Origin: Bacillota bacterium
Lineage (GTDB): Bacteria > Bacillota > Clostridia > Lachnospirales > Anaerotignaceae
DNA: 27,948 nucleotides
NCBI GenBank assembly: GCA_023413275.1
Contig: JAEZPX010000249.1
Span: 1 to 27,948, forward strand
Reading direction: 5' to 3'
In this document: one piece after another, positions 7,278-14,919 of the stretch
How positions within the stretch are numbered: position 1 is the stretch's first letter
Layout: each line of letters starts with the position of its first letter
The notes under the pieces: model-generated
The model's database searches: none
Seen by the model: the letters and a program-made list of their open reading frames with translations, nothing else
Told to the model about the DNA's origin: nothing
Translations under genes and position numbers: made by a program

Positions 7278-9179
7278 ATGTCATCAGATTATAATGAAAG
7301 TCAAATCCAAGTGTTGGAGGGTTTGGAGGCTGTTAGAAAAAGACCGGGAATGTACATCGGTTCTACCAGCGCCAGAGGTTTGCATCATTTGGTTTACGAA
7401 ATCGTGGATAATGCGGTGGATGAGGCCTTGGCAGGTTTTTGTACTGAAATAACCGTAAAAATTCATCCGGATAATTCTATTTCTGTTATGGATAATGGAC
7501 GAGGCATTCCCGTTGGTATTCAACAGCAAAAAGGTATATCTGCCGTAGAAGTTGTTTTTACCATTTTGCATGCCGGTGGCAAATTTGGTGGAGGTGGATA
7601 TAAGGTTTCCGGTGGTCTCCACGGTGTTGGTGCTTCTGTTGTTAATGCACTGTCCACATGGCTGACGGTAAACATTCATACCGATGGTAAGCTTTATGAG
7701 CAAAAATATGCCCGTGGTAATGTATTAGCACCTTTAACTGTCATTGGTGAGTCACAACAGCATGGCACCTATGTGCATTTTTTACCGGATCCTGAAATTT
7801 TTGAGGAAACGGTTTTTACCTACGATATTTTAAAACAGCGTTTGCGGGAAACGGCTTTTCTTACAAAAGGCTTGAAAATTAACCTCATAGATTTACGTGA
7901 GGGGATAGAACAGAATCGTACGTTCCACTATGAAGGCGGTATTAAAGAATTTGTTGCTTATATTAATAAAAGCCGTCAGGCACTATATAGCGATATTTTT
8001 TATTGCTGTGGCCAGAAGGATGGTATTTTGGTGGAAGTGGCATTTCAGTATAACGACGGATATACCGAAAATATTTTTAGTTTTGTAAATAACATCAATA
8101 CCCCTGATGGTGGTACCCATTTAATTGGTTTTAAAAGCGGTTTGACGAAAACATTGAATGATTATGGGAAAAAAATCGGCATTCTTAAGGATGCGGATAA
8201 GAAGCTCTCCGGTGATGATGTAAGAGAAGGTATTTCCGCTGTTATCAGTATTAAAGTGGAAGATCCTCAGTTTGAAGGGCAGACAAAGGCGAAATTGGGT
8301 ACAAGCGAAGCAAAGAATGCTGTTGAAAGCGTTCTAAGCGAATATTTTACCTATTATCTGGAGGAAAACCCTGCAATAGCTAAAAATATCATTGAGAAGG
8401 GTATGATGGCTTCCAGAGCCCGTGACGCTGCCAGAAAGGCAAGGGAATTGGTACGGCGTAAGACAGGCTTGGAGAATACAAGATTGCCGGGCAAGCTGAC
8501 GGATTGTACCAGTAAGGACCCTTTTGAATGCGAAATTTATATCGTAGAGGGTAACTCTGCGGGGGGAAGTGCCATCAAGGCAAGAGACCCTAAAACCCAA
8601 GCGATTTTACCTTTGCGAGGGAAAATTTTGAATGTGGAAAAGGCTAGACTGGATCGTATTTTAGGTAGTGAAGAAATCAAAAATATGATTACTGCTTTTG
8701 GCACAGGTATTTCAGAAGATTTTGATATTGAAAAATTACGTTATCATAAAATCGTTATCATGACAGATGCCGATGTGGACGGTGCCCATATCCGTACACT
8801 GCTTTTAACCTTCTTTTACCGCTATATGCCTCAATTAATTGAGGAAGGCAAGGTCTATATTGCCCAGCCTCCTTTATACCGTGTGGAAAAGAATAAACAG
8901 CATTATTATGTTTATGACGATCTACAGTTAGAGACGTTATATAGCGAAATTGGAAAAACGGGGATTAAAGAAGTGCAGAGATATAAGGGTCTTGGCGAGA
9001 TGGACTTTGATCAGCTGCGGGATACCACCATGGCTGTGGAACATCGTATTTTGAAAAAAGTAGACATCAGCGATGCTTTGATTGCCGACGAGATATTCAG
9101 CATGCTTATGGGGGATAGCGTTGAACCCAGAAGGGATTTTATTGCGGAGAATGCCGAGTATGCTGAAATGGATTATTAA
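7278..9179 (+). CDS. gyrB: DNA gyrase subunit B
   Basis: ATPase subunit of the A2B2 type II topoisomerase that introduces negative supercoils. 633 aa, the Gram-positive length without the extra domain of E. coli GyrB. N-terminal GHKL ATPase with RKRPGMYIG, IVDNAVDEAL, MDNGRGIP and GGKFGGGGYKVSGGLHGVG. The TOPRIM domain has EGNSAGGSA from 424 and DADVDGAHIRTLLL, then YKGLGEM. Residue 426 is Asn (AAC at 8553-8555) where most bacteria have Asp; Asp to Asn at the matching E. coli position (D426N) is a known quinolone-resistance change. GAAGGAGAGG precedes the ATG. gyrA follows across a repeat-filled gap. Confidence 0.98.
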   Translation: MSSDYNESQIQVLEGLEAVRKRPGMYIGSTSARGLHHLVYEIVDNAVDEALAGFCTEITVKIHPDNSISVMDNGRGIPVGIQQQKGISAVEVVFTILHAGGKFGGGGYKVSGGLHGVGASVVNALSTWLTVNIHTDGKLYEQKYARGNVLAPLTVIGESQQHGTYVHFLPDPEIFEETVFTYDILKQRLRETAFLTKGLKINLIDLREGIEQNRTFHYEGGIKEFVAYINKSRQALYSDIFYCCGQKDGILVEVAFQYNDGYTENIFSFVNNINTPDGGTHLIGFKSGLTKTLNDYGKKIGILKDADKKLSGDDVREGISAVISIKVEDPQFEGQTKAKLGTSEAKNAVESVLSEYFTYYLEENPAIAKNIIEKGMMASRARDAARKARELVRRKTGLENTRLPGKLTDCTSKDPFECEIYIVEGNSAGGSAIKARDPKTQAILPLRGKILNVEKARLDRILGSEEIKNMITAFGTGISEDFDIEKLRYHKIVIMTDADVDGAHIRTLLLTFFYRYMPQLIEEGKVYIAQPPLYRVEKNKQHYYVYDDLQLETLYSEIGKTGIKEVQRYKGLGEMDFDQLRDTTMAVEHRILKKVDISDALIADEIFSMLMGDSVEPRRDFIAENAEYAEMDY

Positions 9180-9280
9180 GGTCAAGAGCAAGGTTAAAAC
9201 CATAGGGACGCTGTCCCTAATACCCAGCAAGGGCAGTGCCCTTGACCCAATATGGAAAACTGCGTTTTTCAAGAATTCTA

Positions 9281-9355
9281 CCTTTCAAAAACGAAGTTTT
9301 TGAAAAAAGGGGTCAAGGGATGAAATCCTTTGTGGCAGTTGGGGCAAAGCCCCAA
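9281..9355 (+). repeat. Palindromic repeat unit, copy A
   Basis: Contains three hairpins in order: CAAAAAC-GAA-GTTTTTG, CAAGGGAT-GAA-ATCCTTTG and TTGGGGC-AAA-GCCCCAA. Nearly identical to copy B, 93 bases downstream. Confidence 0.85.
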
Positions 9356-9373
9356 GAATAATAATTTAACCAA

Positions 9374-9449
9374 CCCTTCAAAAACGAAGTTTTTGAAAAA
9401 AGGGGTCAAGGGATGAAATCCCTTGTGGGGAATTGGGGCAAAGCCCCGA
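9374..9449 (+). repeat. Palindromic repeat unit, copy B
   Basis: Same three hairpins as copy A with a few substitutions and one inserted base (TGGGGAA for TGGCAG between the second and third stems). The frame open through this copy into gyrA is a shadow; gyrA starts at 9503. Confidence 0.85.
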
Positions 9450-9502
9450 GGTCTTATCCCTTGGTAAGGTCTTATCCCTTTAAAAATAAAAGAGGTGAAA
9501 AA

Positions 9503-12040
9503 ATGAGCGACGAATTCAAAGAAATAGATAAGGTCGTTTCCATAGATATCAACGAGGAAATGAAAAAATGCTATATCGATTACGCCATGAGTGTTATCGT
9601 TGCCCGTGCATTGCCGGATGTGCGGGATGGCTTAAAGCCGGTGCAAAGACGTATTCTCTTCTCTATGAACGAAATGAACCTTGACCCCAATAAAGGTTAC
9701 CGTAAATCGGCCCGTATTGTGGGTGATACCATGGGTAAATACCACCCCCATGGTGATGCCTCTATTTATCAGGCAATGGTGCGTATGGCTCAAAATTTCT
9801 CAATGCGCTATATGCTGGTTGACGGCCATGGTAACTTCGGATCAATCGACGGCTATGGTGCTGCTGCAAGCCGTTATACCGAGGCAAGAATGTCTAAAAT
9901 TACAGCAGAATTGTTGGCGGATATTGAAAAAGATACCGTTGATTTTGTGCCAAACTACGATGAAAACGAAAAAGAACCAACTGTTTTACCCGCTAGAATT
10001 CCTAACTTGCTGGTGAATGGTTCCTCGGGTATCGCCGTTGGTATGGCAACCAATATACCACCCCATAACTTGACGGAAGTCATTAATGGCGTTGTTTGTA
10101 TGATTGATAATACCATCAATGATAAAGATACCGATGTCGAGGAATTAATGGAGCATATCCAGGGTCCGGACTTCCCAACAGGTGCAACAATTCTGGGGAA
10201 GAGCGGAATTCGTGCAGCGTATCGTACCGGTAGAGGGAAAATTTTGGTTCGTGCACTGGCTGAAATTCAGCCTATGTCAAACGGCCGTGAAAAAATTGTG
10301 GTTACAGAATTGCCCTATATGGTGAATAAACTTCGGTTGATTGAAAAAATCGCCGAATTGGTCAAGGATAAACGTATTGAAGGCATAAGCGATTTGTATG
10401 ATGCCTCAGCTGGCGATGATATTCAGATTATTATTGAGCTGAAGAAGGATGTAAATGCCAATGTTATTTTGAATCAGCTTTATAAATATACCCAGCTTCA
10501 GGAAAGCTTTGGAGCCATTATGATTGCGTTGGTTAATGGTAAGCCGGAAACTTTAAACTTGAAGCAAATTATCTCGGAATACTTGAAACATCAAGAAAAT
10601 GTAGTCACTAGAAGAACGCAATTCAACTTGGATAAGGCAGAAAAACGTGCCCATATTCTGGAAGGTCTGCGTATTGCCATTGATAATATTGATGAGGTAA
10701 TTCGCATCATCCGTACCAGCTATGATAATGCTAAGGAACGCCTGATGGAACGCTTTCAGCTTTCAGAGATTCAGGCTCAGGCAATTTTGGAAATGCAGCT
10801 GCGTCGTTTGCAAGGCTTGGAACACGAAAAAATCGATGCGGAGTATAAAGAATTAATGGAAAAAATCGCTTATTTTAAGTCCTTGTTGGCAGATAGAAAA
10901 TTAATGCTTGGCGTCATTAAGGATGAAATCACGTTAGTTCGGGATAAATATGGGGATGAACGCCGTACCCAGTTAGTGCAGAACCCCGGTGAAATTGATG
11001 TGGAAGATTTGATTGAGGAAGAAACCTGCGTTATGACTCTTTCAAACCTAAACTATATTAAGCGTACGCCTTTGGATACCTATAAGAGTCAAAATAGAGG
11101 CGGCAGAGGCATTGTTGGTATGCAGACAAGAGAGGAAGATTTTGTGAAGGATATGTTCCTTTCCTCCACCCATGATACCATTTTGTTCTTTACCGATCGG
11201 GGTAGAGTATACCGTATGAAAGGCTATGAGATTCCTGAAGCAGGGCGTACAGCAAGGGGCATGGCAATTGTAAATCTGCTGGAAATTGCCCCCGGTGAAA
11301 GCATTACTGCGATTATCCCTGTGAAGGAATTTAAGGAAGATGAATACCTTGTTATGATAACAAAACAAGGCATCATTAAGAAAACAGAGATGGCAAGCTT
11401 TGCAAATATCCGTAAGGGTGGCTTAATTGCTGTTAACCTAAGGGATGATGATAATCTGATTTCCGTTATGACAACCAATGGTGAAAACGAAATTTTTGTT
11501 GCAACAAGAAACGGTTTGGGTATTAAGTTCTCTGAAAAAGATGTGCGTCCTATGGGCCGTACTGCTACAGGTGTAAAGGCAATTACCCTGCGTGAGGAGG
11601 ATTATGTGGTCTCTGCCGTGAAGATTATGGAAAATGCAGAAATTTTGAATGTAACGGAAAAAGGCTTTGGAAAACGTACGGAAACAGATGCATTTACCGT
11701 TCAATACCGTGGAGGTAAAGGCTTGAAGGTACATCAATTGACAGAAAAAACAGGCCCATTGACCGGTGTTCTGTTGGTTGAGGAGAATGAAGAAGTGATG
11801 CTTATGACATCAGAAGGCATTATTATTCGCTTGCGTGCAAGGGATATTTCAACCATTGGCCGTGTTTCTCAGGGTGTCAAACTGATGAACTTGAATGAAG
11901 GCGTAACGGTTGTGGGCATTGCAAAAATTTCTGAAGAAGATATTAAAGATGATGATTTAGAAATTTTGGATGATGTAACCACCGTTTCAAACGAGGAAAG
12001 CCCTATTATCACAGAAGAAGAAACCTCATTTACAGAATAA
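9503..12040 (+). CDS. gyrA: DNA gyrase subunit A
   Basis: DNA breakage-reunion subunit of gyrase; 845 aa. The catalytic tyrosine is Tyr125 in AASRYTEARM. GyrA-box-like motifs are QNRGGRG at 530-536 and QYRGGKG later in the C-terminal beta-pinwheel, supporting gyrase rather than topoisomerase IV. The C-terminus is a strongly acidic tail (EEDIKDDDLEILDD...). AGAGGTG lies six bases before the ATG at 9503; the frame opens 30 codons earlier inside the palindrome array, but those residues are not GyrA-like. The quinolone pocket HPHGDASIYQ has Ala86 and Gln90 where E. coli has Ser83 and Asp87. Confidence 0.98.
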   Translation: MSDEFKEIDKVVSIDINEEMKKCYIDYAMSVIVARALPDVRDGLKPVQRRILFSMNEMNLDPNKGYRKSARIVGDTMGKYHPHGDASIYQAMVRMAQNFSMRYMLVDGHGNFGSIDGYGAAASRYTEARMSKITAELLADIEKDTVDFVPNYDENEKEPTVLPARIPNLLVNGSSGIAVGMATNIPPHNLTEVINGVVCMIDNTINDKDTDVEELMEHIQGPDFPTGATILGKSGIRAAYRTGRGKILVRALAEIQPMSNGREKIVVTELPYMVNKLRLIEKIAELVKDKRIEGISDLYDASAGDDIQIIIELKKDVNANVILNQLYKYTQLQESFGAIMIALVNGKPETLNLKQIISEYLKHQENVVTRRTQFNLDKAEKRAHILEGLRIAIDNIDEVIRIIRTSYDNAKERLMERFQLSEIQAQAILEMQLRRLQGLEHEKIDAEYKELMEKIAYFKSLLADRKLMLGVIKDEITLVRDKYGDERRTQLVQNPGEIDVEDLIEEETCVMTLSNLNYIKRTPLDTYKSQNRGGRGIVGMQTREEDFVKDMFLSSTHDTILFFTDRGRVYRMKGYEIPEAGRTARGMAIVNLLEIAPGESITAIIPVKEFKEDEYLVMITKQGIIKKTEMASFANIRKGGLIAVNLRDDDNLISVMTTNGENEIFVATRNGLGIKFSEKDVRPMGRTATGVKAITLREEDYVVSAVKIMENAEILNVTEKGFGKRTETDAFTVQYRGGKGLKVHQLTEKTGPLTGVLLVEENEEVMLMTSEGIIIRLRARDISTIGRVSQGVKLMNLNEGVTVVGIAKISEEDIKDDDLEILDDVTTVSNEESPIITEEETSFTE

Positions 12041-12052
12041 ATAGAAAAAAAG

Positions 12053-12080
12053 GATATCAATTTTATTGGTATCTTTTTTT
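12053..12080 (+). terminator. Intrinsic terminator after gyrA
   Basis: GATATCAA (12053-12060) pairs with TTGGTATC (12066-12073, one G-U) around a 5-base loop, followed by seven T. Confidence 0.85.
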
Positions 12081-12151
12081 GTTGATACAGTTGTTAGTTA
12101 TATAAATTTTTGTTAAAATTATATAACTAGATTAAAAATTTTGATGATTAT

Positions 12152-12180
12152 TTGACAATTATTCATTATACTGCTAGAAT
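12152..12180 (+). promoter_or_regulatory. Sigma-A promoter for the small membrane protein gene
   Basis: Perfect TTGACA (12152-12157), a 17-base spacer and TAGAAT (12175-12180), giving a start about 35 bases before the ATG at 12221. Confidence 0.75.
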
Positions 12181-12220
12181 CAAGTTAGATATAAACAGAG
12201 AAATCGAGGTGTGAGGGAAG

Positions 12221-12511
12221 ATGTGGGATGTTGAGTTTTTTTTAGCTTTGGGGAAAGTTATTTCACTGGTTGTTTGTATGGTTTTTATTGAAGGAATTGT
12301 AGCAAGTCGACCAAATGGGAAATGGTTAGGTATTATTTTGCCTGTTTTTATGATTGTTCTTTCTTTCTGGGTGTTTTTTATGTGGAAAAATGCTATCTAT
12401 TTTATTTTGGTGTTAGCACCTGCGTTATTATGCTGCTTTATATATTATATTTGCCGTCGTTCCATTAAAAATGGTACAGCGATTAGCTTAAATGAAGAAG
12501 AGCTAAACTAG
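12221..12511 (+). CDS. Small integral membrane protein, function unknown
   Basis: 96 aa that I do not recognise. Three hydrophobic segments are visible, at about residues 6-25 (FFLALGKVISLVVCMVFIEG), 35-53 (LGIILPVFMIVLSFWVFFM) and 57-78 (AIYFILVLAPALLCCFIYYI), followed by a basic stretch (CRRSIKNG) and an acidic tail (NEEELN). This suggests a membrane anchor or small channel-like protein with a short cytosolic end. GAGGTGTGAGGGAAG precedes the ATG. It has its own strong promoter and terminator, so it appears monocistronic. Gyrase genes lie upstream and a CapA-family lipoprotein downstream; neither indicates its role. Confidence 0.75.
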   Translation: MWDVEFFLALGKVISLVVCMVFIEGIVASRPNGKWLGIILPVFMIVLSFWVFFMWKNAIYFILVLAPALLCCFIYYICRRSIKNGTAISLNEEELN

Positions 12512-12577
12512 AATTTTGGAATTACTCTGGAGATTTATATCCAAGAAATAGAATCAAATCAAAGAAATTAGTAATAA

Positions 12578-12625
12578 AAAAGCCCGTTTAACTTGCAGCC
12601 TATTCGCAAAAGCGGGCTTTCTTTT
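12578..12625 (+). terminator. Intrinsic terminator after the small membrane protein gene
   Basis: AAAGCCCG pairs with CGGGCTTT (12613-12620) across a 25-30 base loop, followed by CTTTT. A-rich on the left and T-rich on the right, so it could work in both directions. Confidence 0.7.
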
Positions 12626-12699
12626 CTACTTGAGCATCTTGCCTTTGAGCCAAAGAGAATAGTTCTAAAAAATATTAAGCTGTTAGTTGGAGGTATCAA

Positions 12700-13875
12700 A
12701 TGAAAAAAATAATTTCTTTATTGTTTATGTGTTTCTTTTTTACCTCCTGCTCAGCTGTAAGTAGGCAAAACTACTCTGTCTCCACAGGTGAAGCACTGCC
12801 AATTGTTAGAGAGGCTAAGCTGGCGGTTGTGGGCGATATTATGGTACATGACTATCAATATCAAGAGGCGTATGATCCCTCCACGGGGACCTATGACTTT
12901 ATGCATAATTTTCAGGATGTAAAGAAATATTTTGATGGATACGACCTTGTTTTGGGAAATTTAGAATCGACCTTTGGAGGAACAGGGAGAAGCTATTCTT
13001 CTTATCCTTGTTTTAATACGCCTGATGCTTTTTTAGATGCAGTAAAGGATGCAGGTTTTAATATTTTAACCACTGCTAATAATCATTGTATGGATACGGG
13101 AAAGGCAGGCTTAATTCGCACCTTGGACAAGCTGGATGAGGCAGGAATTGCTCATATGGGAACGTACCGTTCAGCAGAAGATCGGGATAAAATTTTATAT
13201 CAAAATGTTAATGGAATCAATTTTGCTTTTTTATCGTATACCTATGGAACCAATGGCATTGCAGTGCCTGATGCATATTTGGTGAATCTTATAGATGAGG
13301 ATCAAATGGTATCTGATATCAAAAAGGCCAGAGAACATGCAGATGTCGTTGTTGTGATGCCCCATATGGGTAACGAATATGAAACCTACCCAAAGGAAGT
13401 CTTTCAAAAATGGGCAGATTTGATGATTCTTTCAGGGGCGGACATTATCTTAGCCAGTCATCCCCATGTATTGCAACGTATGGAATACCGTAAGATAGAC
13501 CATGGTGATGGTGAGCATGATGGGTTTATTATTTATTCCTTAGGAAATTTTATTTCTTCACAAACAACACCTCCCAGAAATGCATCTATTATTTTACATT
13601 TAACCGTTGAACAGCTGGGAGATGAACCGCCAAATGTGAAAAAGGTCTCTTTCGTTCCTGTTTGGACGCAATTTAGAAATGCTCAGGATAAGAATCATTT
13701 TGTGGTGCGCAGTGTTTATGAAATGTTGGCACTAGATCAAAATAAAAAAGATCAGCTTATCCGAAGAAAGGATCAAAAACGGCTGGAAGAGGTTCATGAT
13801 GAAACAGCATCCTTTTTGCTAGATCGAAAAATTCCTATTTCAGAGATTCAAGAGGAATATGTATTTGAAAAATAA
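12700..13875 (+). CDS. CapA-family lipoprotein (calcineurin-like phosphoesterase fold)
   Basis: 391 aa. N-terminal signal with hydrophobic core ISLLFMCFFF and a lipobox-like FTSC at Cys17, so it is probably a surface lipoprotein. The CapA/PgsA-type metallophosphatase fold is shown by VVGDIMVHD, LGNLEST, TTANNHCMDTG, VVVMPHMGNEYE, ILASHPHVLQ and YSLGNF in order; the Asp, Asn and His residues are putative metal ligands. The founding members act in poly-gamma-glutamate or capsule synthesis, but many clostridial relatives stand alone and their substrate is unknown. No pgsB/pgsC-like genes are next to it. GGAGG lies eight bases before the ATG. Confidence 0.9.
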   Translation: MKKIISLLFMCFFFTSCSAVSRQNYSVSTGEALPIVREAKLAVVGDIMVHDYQYQEAYDPSTGTYDFMHNFQDVKKYFDGYDLVLGNLESTFGGTGRSYSSYPCFNTPDAFLDAVKDAGFNILTTANNHCMDTGKAGLIRTLDKLDEAGIAHMGTYRSAEDRDKILYQNVNGINFAFLSYTYGTNGIAVPDAYLVNLIDEDQMVSDIKKAREHADVVVVMPHMGNEYETYPKEVFQKWADLMILSGADIILASHPHVLQRMEYRKIDHGDGEHDGFIIYSLGNFISSQTTPPRNASIILHLTVEQLGDEPPNVKKVSFVPVWTQFRNAQDKNHFVVRSVYEMLALDQNKKDQLIRRKDQKRLEEVHDETASFLLDRKIPISEIQEEYVFEK

Positions 13876-13884
13876 GAAAAGCTC

Positions 13885-13913
13885 TTGTCAGGCAACAAAA
13901 ACAATGATAAAAT
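13885..13913 (+). promoter_or_regulatory. Promoter of the GntR-type regulator
   Basis: TTGTCA (13885-13890), a 17-base spacer and TAAAAT (13908-13913) with an upstream TG. It starts just after the CapA-family stop, so the regulator is transcribed separately. Confidence 0.6.
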
Positions 13914-13923
13914 ATGTCCATCA

Positions 13924-13944
13924 ATGTTAAGAACATGTTAAGAA
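13924..13944 (+). promoter_or_regulatory. Tandem 10-base repeat, possible operator
   Basis: ATGTTAAGAA occurs twice with an 11-base period (13924-13933 and 13935-13944), directly downstream of the predicted -10 and 20 bases before the regulator gene. The junction contains the palindrome AACATGTT. It could be an autoregulatory site for the GntR protein. Confidence 0.4.
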
Positions 13945-13965
13945 TGTAGCGTTTGGAGGAGCAGT

Positions 13966-14694
13966 ATGGAGAGGGATTATCTTGCGGAGAATGTGGCTTA
14001 TTTGACCAAGGATTTAGGTAAATGCAATATTTCCCAAAATTTGTTCCAAAGATTTAAGGAACTAATTATGGGTGGGGTACTCCCGGCAGGATATATGCTG
14101 CCAAATGAAAATATTGTAAGTGATATGTTAAAAGTTGGACGTAGTACCTTACGTGAGGCTTATACGGCTTTGGCGGTTTTTGGTTTTATCAAACGCTCCA
14201 AAGCAGGTACTTTTATCAATGAAATTGATAATATTGTGAATATTGCTCCTTTTAGCATTACAGTGGAAAATTCTGACATAGGAGATTTATTGGAATTTAG
14301 ATATATGTTAGAGGCGGAAACGGCAAGCTATGCAGCAAAAAGGGCCACCCCTGAGGACATTGCAAATATTACCTTTTGCTATGAAAAAATGATAGAAAGT
14401 AAGCATGATGTGAATTTATTTGTAGATTATGACACCATGTATCATTTGCAGGTTTCAGCGGCTACCCATAATAATCTTCTGATCAGTACTATGATTGCAG
14501 CTAAGGAATCCTTTGAAAAGGGCATTCGTCTGGCACTTAGGGAGTCTTTGACACAAAATCCCAGAGCCATTGATGTAACTCTGGATTTGCATGGAAAACT
14601 ATTAGATGCAATTAAAAATGGAGATTATCAAACGGCATATGCTGTGATGAGAGAACATATCTCCTATGTAAATTTGACTGTGAAGTATGGCTGA
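13966..14694 (+). CDS. GntR-family transcriptional regulator, FadR/FCD type
   Basis: 242 aa. The N-terminal winged helix-turn-helix (about residues 22-85) contains FQRFKELIMGGVLPAGYMLP, NENIVSDMLKVGRSTLREAY and the wing FIKRSKAGTFI. An all-helical FCD ligand-binding domain follows, with LLEFRYMLEAETASYAA, YDTMYHLQVSAATHNNLL and HGKLLDAI; its Asp and His residues are the usual metal or carboxylate ligands. FCD regulators usually sense sugar acids, amino acids or other organic acids. No metabolic operon is adjacent, so the effector cannot be inferred. GGAGGAG precedes the ATG. A repeat in its promoter may be its operator. Confidence 0.9.
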   Translation: MERDYLAENVAYLTKDLGKCNISQNLFQRFKELIMGGVLPAGYMLPNENIVSDMLKVGRSTLREAYTALAVFGFIKRSKAGTFINEIDNIVNIAPFSITVENSDIGDLLEFRYMLEAETASYAAKRATPEDIANITFCYEKMIESKHDVNLFVDYDTMYHLQVSAATHNNLLISTMIAAKESFEKGIRLALRESLTQNPRAIDVTLDLHGKLLDAIKNGDYQTAYAVMREHISYVNLTVKYG

Positions 14695-14724
14695 AAGTTA
14701 GAAAAAGGGAATGATTGAAAAGGG

Positions 14725-14768
14725 CATCCTAAAAGTGGAGCATGAATCTCTAATGGGATGTTTTTTTT
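14725..14768 (+). terminator. Terminator after the GntR-type gene
   Basis: CATCC (14725-14729) pairs with GGATG (14756-14760), with an inner GGAG/CTCT pairing, followed by eight T. The stem is short, but the T run is clear. Confidence 0.6.
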
Positions 14769-14811
14769 CGTTAAAATCTTGATTATAATATGGTGTGATT
14801 CGGGGTTTTCC

Positions 14812-14840
14812 TTGATTTTACTGGGGTTTTGTGATAGAGT
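14812..14840 (+). promoter_or_regulatory. Possible argS promoter
   Basis: TTGATT (14812-14817), a 17-base spacer and TAGAGT (14835-14840) preceded by TG. A perfect TATAAT at 14784-14789 lacks a -35 at the right distance. No T-box features are visible in this leader, unlike serS. Confidence 0.4.
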
Positions 14841-14919
14841 TTATAGAAGTACGCACTTATTTTTTATAACTTTTTTACATGTAATTTGAACTTAAGAATT
14901 CTGATTGGAGGATTTTAAT

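Larger units (their letters stand above)
9180..9480. repeat. Array of eight triloop palindromes between gyrB and gyrA
   Basis: Starts right after the gyrB stop and ends about 23 bases before gyrA. Perfect or nearly perfect stems with 3-base loops are at 9203-9219, 9228-9244, 9283-9305, 9314-9332, 9339-9355, 9377-9397, 9407-9425 and 9433-9449. Differences between copies keep pairing through G-U (for example 9325-9332). The last six form two copies of a 75-bp direct repeat, and a 14-base motif AGGTCTTATCCCTT is repeated twice at the end (9449-9462, 9467-9480). No T tracts follow the stems. Probably a REP/MITE-like palindromic element. Confidence 0.85.

Noticed and set aside
9180..9480. CRISPR array
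   Set aside because: Two imperfect direct copies of a multi-hairpin unit without regular unique spacers, and no cas genes nearby.
9413..9502. N-terminal extension of GyrA by 30 residues
   Set aside because: The extension reads through the hairpin array; the ribosome binding site and family homology both begin at 9503.
14725..14768. T-box or other riboswitch before argS
   Set aside because: Only a terminator-like stem and T run are present; the TGG-N-ACCGCG-type T-box sequence and stem I features are missing.
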